The notes under the pieces: generated by a model
Told to the model about the DNA's origin: nothing
What the model saw: only the letters and a program-made list of their open reading frames with translations
Database searches by the model: none
Origin: Streptomyces sp. NRRL F-6676
GTDB lineage: Bacteria > Actinomycetota > Actinomycetes > Streptomycetales > Streptomycetaceae
Direction of reading: 5' to 3'
Length of the DNA stretch: 64,000 nucleotides
Assembly (NCBI RefSeq): GCF_000725625.1
Contig: NZ_JOHS01000008.1
Location: 248,001 to 312,000, forward strand
In this document: one piece after another, positions 8,134 through 17,504 of the stretch
How positions within the stretch are numbered: position 1 is the first letter of the stretch
Layout: each line of letters opens with the position of its first letter
Position numbers and translations under genes: made by a program

Positions 8134-9510
8134 ATGTACCGAGCATCCAGGGATTCCGTGGACACCAGCGAGAGCAGTACGGCAGAACCGGAGAACGACA
8201 GCTCCACGGCGGCCCCCGGCCCCGGGGCCGCCGCACCACCCGCCACCTCCGCGGACGCGGACGGCCCCCGCCGGGGCTGGCGCCGCTTCGCCATGGACAC
8301 CCGGCCGCTGCGCCACCTCGCGTTCCGCCGGCTGTGGTCCTCCACCATCGTCACGGCGGTCGGCAGCCAGCTCACCGCGGTCGCCGTGCCCAAACAGATC
8401 TACGACATCACCGGCTCCTCCGCCTGGGTCGGCTACGCCAGCCTCGCCGGACTCCTCCCGCTGATCGTCTTCGCGCTGTGGGGCGGCGCGATCGCCGACA
8501 GCATGGACCGCCGCAGACTGCTGCTGCTCACCAACTCCGGCATCGCCGTCACCTCCGTGCTGTTCTGGGCGCAGGCGGTCACCGGGCTCGACTCGGTGGC
8601 CGTACTGATGGTGCTGCTCGCCCTCCAGCAGGCCTTCTTCGGCCTCAACTCCCCGGCCCGCAACGCCTCCATCGCCCGGCTGGTGCCCGAGGAGGAACTG
8701 CCCGCGGCCAACGCGCTGGGCTCCACCGTGATGCAGACCGGCCTCGTGGTCGGCCCATTGCTGGCCGGCGTGCTCATCCCGGTCATCGGCCTCTCGGAGC
8801 TGTACCTCATCGACGCGCTCGCCCTGTGCGTCACCGTGTGGGCGGTCGTACGGCTCCCCGCGCTGCCCCCGCTGACGGCGACCGCGAAGGCCGCCGGACG
8901 CGCGGGCCTGGGCGCGATAGCGGAGGGCTTCCGCTACATCTCGCTCCACAAGGTGCTGCTGCTGTCGTTCCTCGCCGACATCATCGCCATGGTCTTCGGC
9001 ATGCCCCGGGCCCTCTTCCCGCAGCTCGCCGCGGAGACCTACGGGAGCTACGGGGAGGGGCTGGCGCTGGGGCTGCTGTTCGCGGCCATCCCCATCGGCG
9101 CGGTGCTCGGCGGACTGATGTCCGGCACGTTCTCCCGCGCCCGCCGGCACGGCCTCATGGTGATCGTCGCCGTCGTGGCCTGGGGCGCGGCCGTCACCGG
9201 CTTCGGGCTCAGCGGCAACCTGTGGGTCGCGGTGGCCTGCCTCGCGGTGGCCGGCGTCGCCGACATGGTCTCCATGGTCTTCCGCGGCGCCATCCTGCTC
9301 TCCGCGGCCACGGACGAGATGCGCGGGCGCATGCAGGGCGTCTTCACGGTGGTCGTCGCGGGCGGCCCCCGCCTGGCCGACGTACTGCACGGCACGGGCG
9401 GCTCCCTCCTCGGCGCGCGGGCGGCCGTCGCGGGCGGCGGCCTGCTGGTCGTGGCGGCGACGCTGGTGCTGGCGGCGGTGACACCGGCGCTGCGGAACTA
9501 CCGCGTCTGA
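8134..9510 (+). CDS. MFS transporter, EntS-like (12 TM)
   Basis: A hydrophilic Ser/Ala/Pro-rich N-terminus of about 50 residues precedes 12 hydrophobic segments. FRRLWSSTIVTAVGSQLTAVAVPKQIYDITGSSAWVG and WGGAIADSMDRRRLLL are typical of the enterobactin-exporter (EntS)/MFS_3 family. It is probably a small-molecule exporter; no siderophore genes are adjacent. ATG 8134 is the outer start; GTG 8158, preceded by AGGGA, is a reasonable alternative that removes eight residues. Confidence 0.85.
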   Translation: MYRASRDSVDTSESSTAEPENDSSTAAPGPGAAAPPATSADADGPRRGWRRFAMDTRPLRHLAFRRLWSSTIVTAVGSQLTAVAVPKQIYDITGSSAWVGYASLAGLLPLIVFALWGGAIADSMDRRRLLLLTNSGIAVTSVLFWAQAVTGLDSVAVLMVLLALQQAFFGLNSPARNASIARLVPEEELPAANALGSTVMQTGLVVGPLLAGVLIPVIGLSELYLIDALALCVTVWAVVRLPALPPLTATAKAAGRAGLGAIAEGFRYISLHKVLLLSFLADIIAMVFGMPRALFPQLAAETYGSYGEGLALGLLFAAIPIGAVLGGLMSGTFSRARRHGLMVIVAVVAWGAAVTGFGLSGNLWVAVACLAVAGVADMVSMVFRGAILLSAATDEMRGRMQGVFTVVVAGGPRLADVLHGTGGSLLGARAAVAGGGLLVVAATLVLAAVTPALRNYRV

Positions 9511-9593
9511 CGGGGCCGACGGGTCGGAAGGGTCGGAAGGGAAGGGGTACTTCATCCCTCGAATTCCGTTTTGGACCGGAGTACGGTCAATGT

Positions 9594-9965
9594 ATGGGTA
9601 CGGAAAACATCCTTCTGCTGGCCGCATCGAGCCACGCGTTCAATCTCGTCGGCGCCTTCGTCGGCGGTCTCGTCATCGCGGGGCTGCTGATCTGGGCCGT
9701 CACCTTCGGCATCACGGTGCGCACCCGGGAACCGGGCCCGCCGCAGCCGGACGAACAACCACATCTCCCGGACGGCGGGGCCATCCGTGAGGAGAGCGAG
9801 ATGAGGGAGGCGGACGAGGTCCACCGCTGCGGCGAGGGCGAGGACCGCATCCTTCCGCACGACATGCACCGCGCCTCGACGCGGCACGCGGAGGACCAGC
9901 ACCGGAGGCGCTGGGACCCGGGGTCCAGCGGGTCGTTCGGGAGTGGGGGCCTGGGCCACGTGTGA
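9594..9965 (+). CDS. DUF6479 family small membrane protein
   Basis: This 123-residue protein has one N-terminal membrane helix (FNLVGAFVGGLVIAGLLIWAV) and a long charged cytoplasmic tail rich in Glu, Asp, His and Arg. The layout matches the Streptomyces DUF6479 family of unknown function. ATG 9594 is chosen; an ATG at 9590 is in another frame. It is convergent with the DNA ligase gene. Confidence 0.75.
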   Translation: MGTENILLLAASSHAFNLVGAFVGGLVIAGLLIWAVTFGITVRTREPGPPQPDEQPHLPDGGAIREESEMREADEVHRCGEGEDRILPHDMHRASTRHAEDQHRRRWDPGSSGSFGSGGLGHV

Positions 9966-10026
9966 GCGGCTGCCCGGCGGGGTGGTGCGTGTGCGGTGCC
10001 GAGTGCGGGTGAGCCGTGGCTGATCG

Positions 10027-10088
10027 CGCAGTTCCCCGCGCCCCTTCCAGGGCGCGGGGCTGCGAGTTCCAGGGCGCGGGGCTGCGAG
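10027..10088. terminator. Convergent hairpin with a 22-bp tandem duplication
   Basis: CGCAG plus CCCCGCGCCC (10027-10043) pairs with GGGCGCGGGG plus CTGCG (10050-10064), with a small TT bulge. The 22 bases 10045-10066 are repeated exactly at 10067-10088, so the distal arm is present twice. It lies between convergent genes ending at 9965 and 10105 and probably stops both. Confidence 0.55.
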
Positions 10089-10104
10089 GGTGTAGAAACG
10101 CCCG

Positions 10105-11076
10105 TCACAGCAGCCGCGCCGCCGACTCCTCCGGTGTCAGGTCCGGCCGCAGCCGGCCCCACGCCGGCTGCCGCAGCATCCCCGCCCGCGTCCGCTCCCC
10201 GTACCGCACTTCCCCCACCACCCCCGGCACCACCCACCGCGCCCCCGCCACCCGCGGAGCGGGATCGAACGGGCACACCCCGGATGCCCCGGCCGCCAGC
10301 AACCCCGCCAACTCCCGCCGCTCCGCCTCGCTCCACCCCGTCCCCACACTCCCCACGTACCGCAGCCGCCCCTCCTCGTCCCACTGCCCCACGAGGACCG
10401 CCCCCGGCAGCCCCGTCAGCCGCCCCCGGCCCGGCAGCCATCCCCCGACGATCACGTCCACCACCCGCAGGTTGCGGATCTTGATCCAGGCCCGCGACCG
10501 CACCCCCGGCTCGTACACCGAGTCGAGCCGCTTGCACACCAGCCCCTCGAGCCCGCTCTCCCGGGTCGCGGCCAGCGCCCGCTCCCCGTGGCCCACCAGC
10601 GCGGCCGGCGTCGACCAGTGCGTCCCGGACAGCCCGAGCCCCTCCAGCAGGGTCCGCCGCCGCGCGTACGGCAGGCCGGTCAGCGACTCGCCGCCGAGAT
10701 GCATGACGTCGAACAGCACCAGATGCGCGGGCGCACGCGCCGCCCGCCGGGCCGCCTGTGCCGGCGCGTGCGCCAGCCCCATCCGCGACTGCAACAGCTG
10801 GAAGTCGCCGCGCCCCCGCTCGTCCAGGACCACCACCTCCCCGTCGAGCACGGCCGGGGTGCCGCCGAGCGCCGCACCCAGCGGCGCCAGCTCCGGATAG
10901 GCCCCGGTGATGACCTGCCCCGAGCGGGCCCGCAGCTCGATCCGGCCGTCGCCGGGCAAATAGAGCACGACACGCTGGCCGTCCTGCTTGGTCTCGTACG
11001 CCCACCGCGCGTCCTGCCGGGCGGGCGGCAGGGAGCCGGGGGTGGCGAGCATCGGGGCGATCAGCGGCAGCTCCAC
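10105..11076 (-). CDS. ATP-dependent DNA ligase (LigC/LigD ligase-domain type)
   Basis: This 323-residue protein has nucleotidyltransferase motif I ETKQDGQR with the adenylated Lys at about residue 30. VLDGEVVVLD is motif III, LVLFDVMHL motif IIIa, EGLVCKRLDSVYEPG motif IV and RAWIKIRN motif V. A C-terminal OB fold follows, with WVVPGVVGEVRYGE. It has no Ku-associated polymerase or nuclease domain. It would seal nicks in repair, possibly non-homologous end joining. GTG 11076 (VELPLIAPMLA) is the family start; the frame is open upstream only through a G-rich tract. Confidence 0.88.
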   Translation of the reverse strand: MELPLIAPMLATPGSLPPARQDARWAYETKQDGQRVVLYLPGDGRIELRARSGQVITGAYPELAPLGAALGGTPAVLDGEVVVLDERGRGDFQLLQSRMGLAHAPAQAARRAARAPAHLVLFDVMHLGGESLTGLPYARRRTLLEGLGLSGTHWSTPAALVGHGERALAATRESGLEGLVCKRLDSVYEPGVRSRAWIKIRNLRVVDVIVGGWLPGRGRLTGLPGAVLVGQWDEEGRLRYVGSVGTGWSEAERRELAGLLAAGASGVCPFDPAPRVAGARWVVPGVVGEVRYGERTRAGMLRQPAWGRLRPDLTPEESAARLL

Positions 11077-12784
11077 GGCACAGATGTCGACACCCCCGCC
11101 CGCCCCCCCGCCCCCCCACCCCCCCAACCCCCCCAACGAGCGAACCGCGCCCCCGTGCCTTCGCGATCGACGAGTCGGACACCACCAGCAGCCCCCGCAC
11201 CCGCGCCGGCCGCACCCTCAGCGGATCGGCGGCGTCGATGCCGTACCAGGACGGCACCCCGCTGCCCTTGTAGACCAGCCACACCTTCTCGCCGGGATAC
11301 CGCTCCCGCAGCCGGTCGGCCAGCCGTCCCAGGTCCTGCCCCCAGTCGACGTTCGCGTCGTGCAGCCGGAGACGCGTCTTCGCCGGGCCCCCGAACGCCT
11401 CGTTGGAGTACGGCAGATAGAAGGGGTACGTCCGCAGCGAGCTGACCGCCACGAAGGCGACCAGCGCCGCCACCGCCCCGTACGCCCACCGCCGCCGCGG
11501 CGCGAGCACGCACGCCCCCGCGACGGCCAGGAAGAGCGGCATGAACAGCGCGTAGCGGGTGCCGAAGTCCCGCGCCCCGTCCATCGCCACCACCAGCAGC
11601 ACGGCCGGGGGCAGCAGGACGTACGGCGCCGCCGCGCGCAGCCGGGGGACCACGAGCATCGCCGCCGCGCCCGGCAGCCACAGGGCGAGCATGCCGAGCG
11701 GTGTCTTCACCAGCAGCGCGGCCGGCAGGTAGTACCAGCGGTTGCCGGTGTAGACGTGCCCGAACAGGAACCCCTGCCAGGGCTTGTTCTCGAAGCCGAA
11801 CTGGAGCCGCATCCCGTCCCGGTACGGCTCCGGGAACGGCAGGAGCCGCACCAGGAGCCCGCGGGGACCGTGCACCTCCGGCACCCCGTGGGCCGCCGCC
11901 GACCAGCGCAGCCCGGGGTCGACCGCGAGGTAGGCCGCCCACACGACGGCCACCGCGAGCAGTCCCACCCCCGCCGCCGTCCCGGCCGCCCGCAGCAGCG
12001 GCCGCAGCCGGGCCCGACGGCCGGTGGCCGGGGGAGCCTGGTCCGAGGAGCGCCGGGCCGTGGCGTACGACCACGCCGCTAGGCCCAGCACCACCGGGAT
12101 CGCGGGCAGCGTGTTCATCTTCGTCGCCGACGCCGCGCCCAACGCCAGCCCGGCGACGGGCAGATACGGCAGCGGGCGGGTCCGCGCCCGCCACACCGCC
12201 CACACCGACACCAGCACGAAGCCCACCGCAGGCACGTCCAGTGTGGCGAGCGAACCGTGGGCGATCAGGTCCGGCGAGAACGCGTACAGCGCCAGCGCCG
12301 CGAGCCCGCCGACGGAGCCGGTGAGATCACGGGCGAAGGCGAACACGACCAGGCCGAACAGCAGCGTCAGCACGATCACCGGCAGCCGCGCCCAGAACAT
12401 CACCCGCCACGCGTCGTTCCCCGACTCGTACAGGAGCCGCCGTCCGAGGGCGCCCTGGTCCCCGTCGAAACCGGGCGTCAGACGGGGCCGGGCGAACACC
12501 TCGCCGCCCGCGACGATCAGCTTGCCCAGGGGAGGGTGCTCGGGGTTGAAGCGCAGGCTGTGCTCGCGCACGTAGACCAGGGCGGTGCCGGCGTAGACGG
12601 GCTCGTCGATGGTGGGGGTCTGCTGCGCGGCGGCGGTGAGCATGCCGACGGCCATCTGGACCAGCAGGGCGAGCACGGCGGCAGCCGTCAGCCGACGGCG
12701 GTGCCGTACGGCCACCGTGCGGCCCCGCGGCGCCGGGGGAGGGGCGGCCTCGCGCGGGCGGCGGACGGGCAGGAAGGTGGGCAT
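11061..12784 (-). CDS. Membrane glycosyltransferase (PMT/ArnT-like, family 39), 3' end disrupted
   Basis: ATG 12784 begins MPTFLPVRRPRE. A first membrane helix is followed by TIDEPVYAGTALVYVREHSL, whose acidic residue and ArnT/PMT-like loop suggest a polyprenyl-phosphate-sugar-dependent transferase. About nine more helices follow, then a conserved soluble tail (NVDWGQDLGRLADRLRERY, WYGIDAADP, LLVVSDSSIAKA). After SDSSIAKA the frame enters a G-rich tract (11091-11140) that gives Gly/Val/Arg repeats. This frame has no stop until 9587, antisense in character to real coding. The normal 20-30 residue tail appears lost; a shifted frame would stop at 11061. The end given is therefore provisional. 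Confidence 0.65.
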
Positions 12785-12841
12785 GTCCTGGCTTACGGCT
12801 GTGGTGGGCCGGGCGCTCAACGGGGCGGGCCCCGCACCCCT

Positions 12842-13342
12842 TCATGGCCGCGCGTACTCCTGCCGTACCAGCGCCGCCAGGCGGGCCAGGGCGTCCTGTG
12901 CGGCGGGGCGGTCGGCCTCGTCGAGTACGGCGAGCGCGTCGGCGGCGGCCTCGCGGACCGGTTGCGGTACCTCGTCCAGCGCGGCCGTGCGGTAGGCGAC
13001 GGTCCGGCGGGCCTCCCGCTCCTGGGCGGTGACCCCGCCAGGGCCCGTGCACGGGAAGACGGCGGCCTCGTACGCCGTGATGTGGGCGAGTACGCCGTGG
13101 GCGATGCCCTCGGCGTACCCCTGGGCGCCTGCCCGGCGTTGGGCGGCGGCGAAGTGGGTGAGGGCGCGGTGGCGGGCGAAGAGGGCGGCGGTCAGGCCGA
13201 CGGTGCCCGCGCAGGCGGCGGTGACGAGGGTGGCGGCCGGGCCGCCGAAGAGGGCGCCGATCAGGGCGCCGCTCGCTGTCGTCAGGCAGACGAGGCCGGT
13301 GACGAGCAGGAGGAGGGCGCGGGTGGGGGTGAACGGGGCCAT
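12842..13342 (-). CDS. Hypothetical two-helix membrane protein
   Basis: This 166-residue protein starts MAPFTPTRALLLL. Two adjacent membrane helices (about residues 9-28 and 35-55) precede a cytoplasmic helical domain rich in Ala, Arg and Glu with no recognised motif. ATG 13342 is used because codons upstream to 13462 run through an intergenic GC repeat. The family is not recognised. It lies upstream of, and in the same direction as, the glycosyltransferase, 57 bp away. Confidence 0.65.
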   Translation of the reverse strand: MAPFTPTRALLLLVTGLVCLTTASGALIGALFGGPAATLVTAACAGTVGLTAALFARHRALTHFAAAQRRAGAQGYAEGIAHGVLAHITAYEAAVFPCTGPGGVTAQEREARRTVAYRTAALDEVPQPVREAAADALAVLDEADRPAAQDALARLAALVRQEYARP

Positions 13343-13359
13343 GGCGTGCAGTTTGCCAG

Positions 13360-13400
13360 GGGGTGGCGGGGGCGGGGGAGTCTTTCGCCCCCGCCGCCCC
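13360..13400. repeat. GC-rich intergenic hairpin repeat
   Basis: 13360-13374 pairs with 13386-13400 (one G-T wobble). The right arm and following bases (CGCCCCCGCCGCCCCTGCCC) recur almost exactly at about 25305. It lies in the 281-bp gap between divergent genes, so it is not an obvious terminator; it looks like a dispersed repeat. Confidence 0.6.
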
Positions 13401-13567
13401 TGCCCTCCCGGGCACAGCCCCCCGCGCCCCATGTCGGCCCTCCTGTGCGTGATGTGTGCCACGTGTGAAGGACGTGCCGTGCCTGCGCGGGGGCGGATCG
13501 TGGCTGGGCACGGCTTGATCAGTGATCAAGTGGGGCAAAGGGGCAGGCCGTAACGGGTTGCGTGCAT

Positions 13568-13597
13568 TTGACACTCTGTTCCGCGCGCGGATAGGAA
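13568..13597 (+). promoter_or_regulatory. Probable housekeeping promoter
   Basis: TTGACA (13568-13573) and TAGGAA (13592-13597), with an 18-bp spacer, precede the GTG start at 13624 and its GAGAGG ribosome site. This matches the HrdB-type consensus well at -35 and partly at -10. Confidence 0.55.
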
Positions 13598-13623
13598 GCT
13601 TCGCGGAAGTGGAGAGGTGAAAC

Positions 13624-14154
13624 GTGCGCGAGCCCAATGTGATCGGGGACTGGCAGGAGTACGACCAGGACCGGAGCGGTCTGCGCGTGCGCGTCCACGG
13701 GCTGGAGAAGGCGGAACCCCCACGGGGCCGTGAGGACGCCGCCGAGGGGCTCACCTACTTCCGGTTCCGGGTGACCGTCGAGAACCGCGGCGGCGCCCCG
13801 GTCGGTGTCTCCCTCGAGGACGGGCAGCTCGACGTGCGTACCGGTGCCGACGGCGAGAGCGCCTTCCTGGACTGGCGGAACTCGCAGTTCATCGAGGGGT
13901 ACGACGTCTATCCGCTGCGGCGGGCCACGGCCGTGCTCTACGCGGCCGCCGCGGACGCCTCCCTGAACCGGGTCGACATCCAGGTGCAGGTGCGGATGGA
14001 CGAGGAGTGGACCGACCGGCACCTGTGGTCGGCCGACCTGACCCTGCCCGCGGGCCCGGCCGACTCCGCCGCCCGCGCCGACGCCGGCGCGGCCGACCTC
14101 GCCGGACAGGTCAGCAACTTCCTGCGTCAGGAGGCGGAGAGGGGGCAGGGCTGA
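13624..14154 (+). CDS. Hypothetical beta-rich protein
   Basis: This 176-residue soluble protein has no signal peptide. Residues about 15-130 show alternating strands (LRVRVHGLEKAE, YFRFRVTVENRGG, VDIQVQVRMDEEW), suggesting an immunoglobulin-like or DUF4352-like sandwich. The C-terminus is an Ala-rich amphipathic helix. The family is not recognised. GTG 13624 follows GAGAGG and a good promoter. It is convergent with the TauD-like gene. Confidence 0.75.
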   Translation: MREPNVIGDWQEYDQDRSGLRVRVHGLEKAEPPRGREDAAEGLTYFRFRVTVENRGGAPVGVSLEDGQLDVRTGADGESAFLDWRNSQFIEGYDVYPLRRATAVLYAAAADASLNRVDIQVQVRMDEEWTDRHLWSADLTLPAGPADSAARADAGAADLAGQVSNFLRQEAERGQG

Positions 14155-14197
14155 GTCCGAAGGGTCGCGAAGGGGCTCGCGGGTCACGCCCGTCCGC

Positions 14198-15166
14198 TCA
14201 CCAGCGGCCCGGTTCCGTCCCCGTGAGCGGTGTCGACGGGCGGCCGTCGACACCGACCGGCACCTCGCCCTCCAGCATCACCCGGTGCATCACACGCGGA
14301 TGCCCGAGGTGGGCGGTGTCGCCGGGGGCGAGATGGATGGTGGCCCGGTTGTCCCAGAACGCCACGCTGCCCGGCTCCCAGCGGAACCGCACGGTGTACT
14401 CGGGCCGTACCGCCTGCTCCAGGAGCATCTCGAGCAGCGCCGCGCTCTCCGCCCGCGAGACGTCGCTGATCTGCTCGACGTAGTAGCCGTTGACGTACAG
14501 CAGCCGCTCCCCGCTCTCCGGGTGCACCCGGACCAGTGGGTGCTCGGTGGCGACCTGATGGTCCAGCAGATGGCGCAGGTAGGCGTCGTCCCCGGGGCGC
14601 GGCTGGTAGCCCACGCCGAGCCGGTGCTCGGCCCGCAGCCCGTCGACGAACTCCCGCACCGGCCGGGAGAGTCCGGCGTACACGGCGGCCAGGTTGGACC
14701 AGGTGGTGTCGCCGCCGTACGGCGGTACGGTCTCGGCGCGCAGGATGGTCGCCGCGGGCGGGTCGATCCGGGCGCCGTGGTCGCAGTGCCAGCCGCGCAG
14801 CAGCGAGTGCCGGCGCCGGCGCAGCCACTCCTCGTGCTCCATCCCGAACCGTCCGCCCAGCTCCAGCCGGTCGGCGGTCGTCTCCACCTCGGGCACGTCC
14901 TTGGGCGAGGCGCTGCCGCGGCGGCCGAGCCGTACGGGCGTGCCGAAGCGGCGGGCGAGGGCCACGTGGCCGGCGTGGTCCAGGCGCTGGCCGCGGAAGA
15001 AGAGGACCTTCCAGCGCAGCAGCGCCGCGCGGATCGCCGCGACCACCGTGTCGTCGAGCGGCGCGGCCAGGTCCACGCCGTGGATCTCGGCCCCGGTGTG
15101 CCCCGCGGCCGGCCGTATCTCGAAGTCCCGGGTGTCGCGCTCCGTCCGGTCCGTCTGCGTCGTCAT
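14198..15166 (-). CDS. TauD/TfdA family 2-oxoglutarate dioxygenase
   Basis: This 322-residue protein has the family opening GAEIHGVDLAAPLDD and VLFFRGQRLDHAGHVALARRFG. The Fe(II) residues are in GWHCDHG (His-X-Asp), with the distal His probably in RVMHRVML and the 2-oxoglutarate Arg nearby. GDTTWSNLAAVY is also typical of TauD. Members hydroxylate taurine, 2,4-D, alkyl sulfates or amino-acid derivatives; the substrate is not predictable. ATG 15166 is clear. No sulfonate transporter is adjacent, arguing against a taurine role. Confidence 0.88.
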   Translation of the reverse strand: MTTQTDRTERDTRDFEIRPAAGHTGAEIHGVDLAAPLDDTVVAAIRAALLRWKVLFFRGQRLDHAGHVALARRFGTPVRLGRRGSASPKDVPEVETTADRLELGGRFGMEHEEWLRRRRHSLLRGWHCDHGARIDPPAATILRAETVPPYGGDTTWSNLAAVYAGLSRPVREFVDGLRAEHRLGVGYQPRPGDDAYLRHLLDHQVATEHPLVRVHPESGERLLYVNGYYVEQISDVSRAESAALLEMLLEQAVRPEYTVRFRWEPGSVAFWDNRATIHLAPGDTAHLGHPRVMHRVMLEGEVPVGVDGRPSTPLTGTEPGRW

Positions 15167-15287
15167 GTGTTCCGGCCTCCCGGTGATCGTCCGACGTCCG
15201 GGCCCAGCATGGCCGTTCGACGCGGGACGGGACAGACCGCCCGGGGCCGCGCGCACGAGGGCGTGCGGGGTGGCGGCCGCGTGTGTG

Positions 15288-17219
15288 TCAGCGCACGCGG
15301 CGGAAGACGTCGTCCTCCGCCTCCTCCCAGCCGGCCGCCGCCTCCGGGGCGGGGGCCGGGTCACGGGGGTGCGGCGGGGCGTCGTACGAGGACTGGTACA
15401 TCGCCTCGATCTCCGTGGCGTACCGGCGGGTGATCTCGTCCCTGCGCAGCTTCATGGACGGGGTGAGCAGGCCGTTGGCCTGGTCGAAGGGTTCGGGCAG
15501 GACGCGGAAGACGCGGATGGACTCCGAGCGTGAGACGGCGCTGTTGGCCGCGGCGACCGCCCGGGTCACCTCCTGCCGCAGCGCGTTCTCCTCCCGTGCC
15601 TCGCGGGACTGCCCCTCGCCCTGGCCGGCCAGCACCGTACGCCAGTGCGGCAGGTACTCCGGGTCCAGGGTGATCAGCGCGCCCACGCACGGGCGGTTGT
15701 CGCCGACCACCACGGCCTGGTGGATCAGCGGGTGCATCCGCAGCCGCTCCTCCAGGGCCGCCGGGGCCACGCTCTTGCCGCCGCTGGTGACGATGATGTC
15801 CTTCTTGCGGCCGGTGAGCGTCAGATAGCCCTCGGAGTCGAGCCTGCCGAGGTCGCCGGTGGCGAGCCAGCCCTCCTGGAGCACCTCCTGGGTGCCGGCC
15901 TCGTCGTTGATGTACCCCTGGAACAGGGACGGGCCGCGGACCAGGATCTCGCCGTCCTGGGCGACGTGGACGTCGATGCCGGGCAGCGGTCTGCCCACCG
16001 TGCCGAACTTCTCCCGGCCCAGCGGCTGCATGGTGACCCCGCCGCTGGTCTCGGTCAGCCCGTAGCCGTCGTGCACGAGGATGCCGATGCCGGCGAAGAA
16101 GAGGGCGAGTTCACGGTTGAGCGAGGAGCCGCCGGAGACGGCGCCGCACAGCCGACCGCCGAGCGACTCACGGAGTTTGCGGTAGACGCTCTTCTCGTAC
16201 AGGGCGTGCTGGAGCCGCAGATCGAGTCCGGGCCCGGAGCCGGTGCCCAGCCGCTGCCGTTCCACGGCCTCGGCGTGGTCCCGGGCTGTCCGCGCCGCGC
16301 GTTCGAACAGCGCGCCCCGGCCGGCCCGCTCGGCCGAGGCCAGGAAGCTCTTGTAGACCCGCTCGAAGACCGAGGGCACCCCGTGCAGATAAGTGGGGCG
16401 GAAGGAGAGCAGAGCGGCGGCCAGGGTCTCCGAGTGCAGATCGGGTTCGTGCGCCATCAGGAAGCCGCCGCGCAGGCACAGCGCCTGGATCATCAGCCCG
16501 TACACGTGGGAGAACGGCAGGAAGACCAGGACGGCCGGCTGCTCCCCGGGCGGGGCCGCGGTGTGGCGCCAGCCCTCGAGCAGGGTGTCGCAGGGGCTGG
16601 CCAGGCTGCGGTGGGAGAGCGCGCAGCCGCGGGGCCGGCCGCTGGTGCCGGAGGTGTAGGCGACGACGGCGGTGGAGTCGGGCAGCACGATCCGGCGCAG
16701 TGAGTCGACCGTCGCCGTCGGCACCGGGCGGCCGCGTTCGACCAGTTGCTCAAGACCGCCCGCGTCCAACTGCCACACGTGCCGCAGCCGGGGGAGCCGG
16801 GCGCAGACCGAGCCGACGGTCATGATGCCCTGCTCGTCCTCGACCACGACGCCCACGCAGTCGGCGTCCCGCAGGATCCACTCGACCTGCTCGTGCGAGG
16901 ACGTCGGGTAGAGGGGGACGACCTCGGCGCCCAGCGTCCACAGGGCGCAGCTGAGGACCGTCCACTCGTACCGGGTGCGGGCCATGATGGCGATCCGGTT
17001 GCCGGGCGAGATCCCGGAGGCGACCAGCCCCCGGGCCACGTCGACGACCTCGTCGCGCAGCTCGGCCGCGCTGACGTGGATCCATCCGCCGGGGGCGTCC
17101 GGCGCGCGGCGGGCGAGCTGTGGCCGGCCGGGATCACGCGCGGCCAGCTCGAAGACACTTTCGCCGAGACCGCCGGTCATGACGGGGGCGTCCCATGGAG
17201 CGAGCCCGGAGTTGTGCAT
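15288..17219 (-). CDS. Long-chain fatty-acid-CoA ligase (AMP-forming, FadD15-like)
   Basis: This 643-residue ANL enzyme has VAYTSGTSGRPRGCALSHRS as the phosphate-binding loop, HDGYGLTETSGGVTMQP as the substrate/AMP motif and TGDLGRLDSEGYLTLTGRKK as the hinge region. IIVTSGGKSVAP and the late Lys in NGLLTPSMKLRRDEI complete the C-terminal domain. It activates fatty acids to acyl-CoA through acyl-AMP. ATG 17219 is used; ATG 17180 is an alternative. It is transcribed toward the TauD-like gene with a 121-bp gap. Confidence 0.92.
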   Translation of the reverse strand: MHNSGLAPWDAPVMTGGLGESVFELAARDPGRPQLARRAPDAPGGWIHVSAAELRDEVVDVARGLVASGISPGNRIAIMARTRYEWTVLSCALWTLGAEVVPLYPTSSHEQVEWILRDADCVGVVVEDEQGIMTVGSVCARLPRLRHVWQLDAGGLEQLVERGRPVPTATVDSLRRIVLPDSTAVVAYTSGTSGRPRGCALSHRSLASPCDTLLEGWRHTAAPPGEQPAVLVFLPFSHVYGLMIQALCLRGGFLMAHEPDLHSETLAAALLSFRPTYLHGVPSVFERVYKSFLASAERAGRGALFERAARTARDHAEAVERQRLGTGSGPGLDLRLQHALYEKSVYRKLRESLGGRLCGAVSGGSSLNRELALFFAGIGILVHDGYGLTETSGGVTMQPLGREKFGTVGRPLPGIDVHVAQDGEILVRGPSLFQGYINDEAGTQEVLQEGWLATGDLGRLDSEGYLTLTGRKKDIIVTSGGKSVAPAALEERLRMHPLIHQAVVVGDNRPCVGALITLDPEYLPHWRTVLAGQGEGQSREAREENALRQEVTRAVAAANSAVSRSESIRVFRVLPEPFDQANGLLTPSMKLRRDEITRRYATEIEAMYQSSYDAPPHPRDPAPAPEAAAGWEEAEDDVFRRVR

Positions 17220-17504
17220 GCGCCGCCCCCCGACGTGCTTGCTTGTTGCCGGCGCCGATCAAGAGGGGACCGGCGGGGGCTCGAATCTAGCCGACGCGGA
17301 CCACCGTTGGCCATGAATCCGGCGGCAATTCCCTTTCGTTGAGCGACACCGGCGACACGGTGGGTGCACCCGTGGGGGTACCGCCCGATTCGGGCACACG
17401 AAGGGAGGAAGGAGCTCTCATACTCTTCGGGGCGGAGGGTAGTCGGAAGAAGTATCGATCGGGACAGAAAGTAACAAATCCTACCGCGTAAGGCTTATCA
17501 TCCC

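Noticed and set aside
9587..11060. Continuation of the glycosyltransferase frame to 9587
   Set aside because: This frame overlaps the well-conserved DNA ligase in another frame and reads as Arg/Gly/Ala-rich noise, so it is not a genuine fusion domain.
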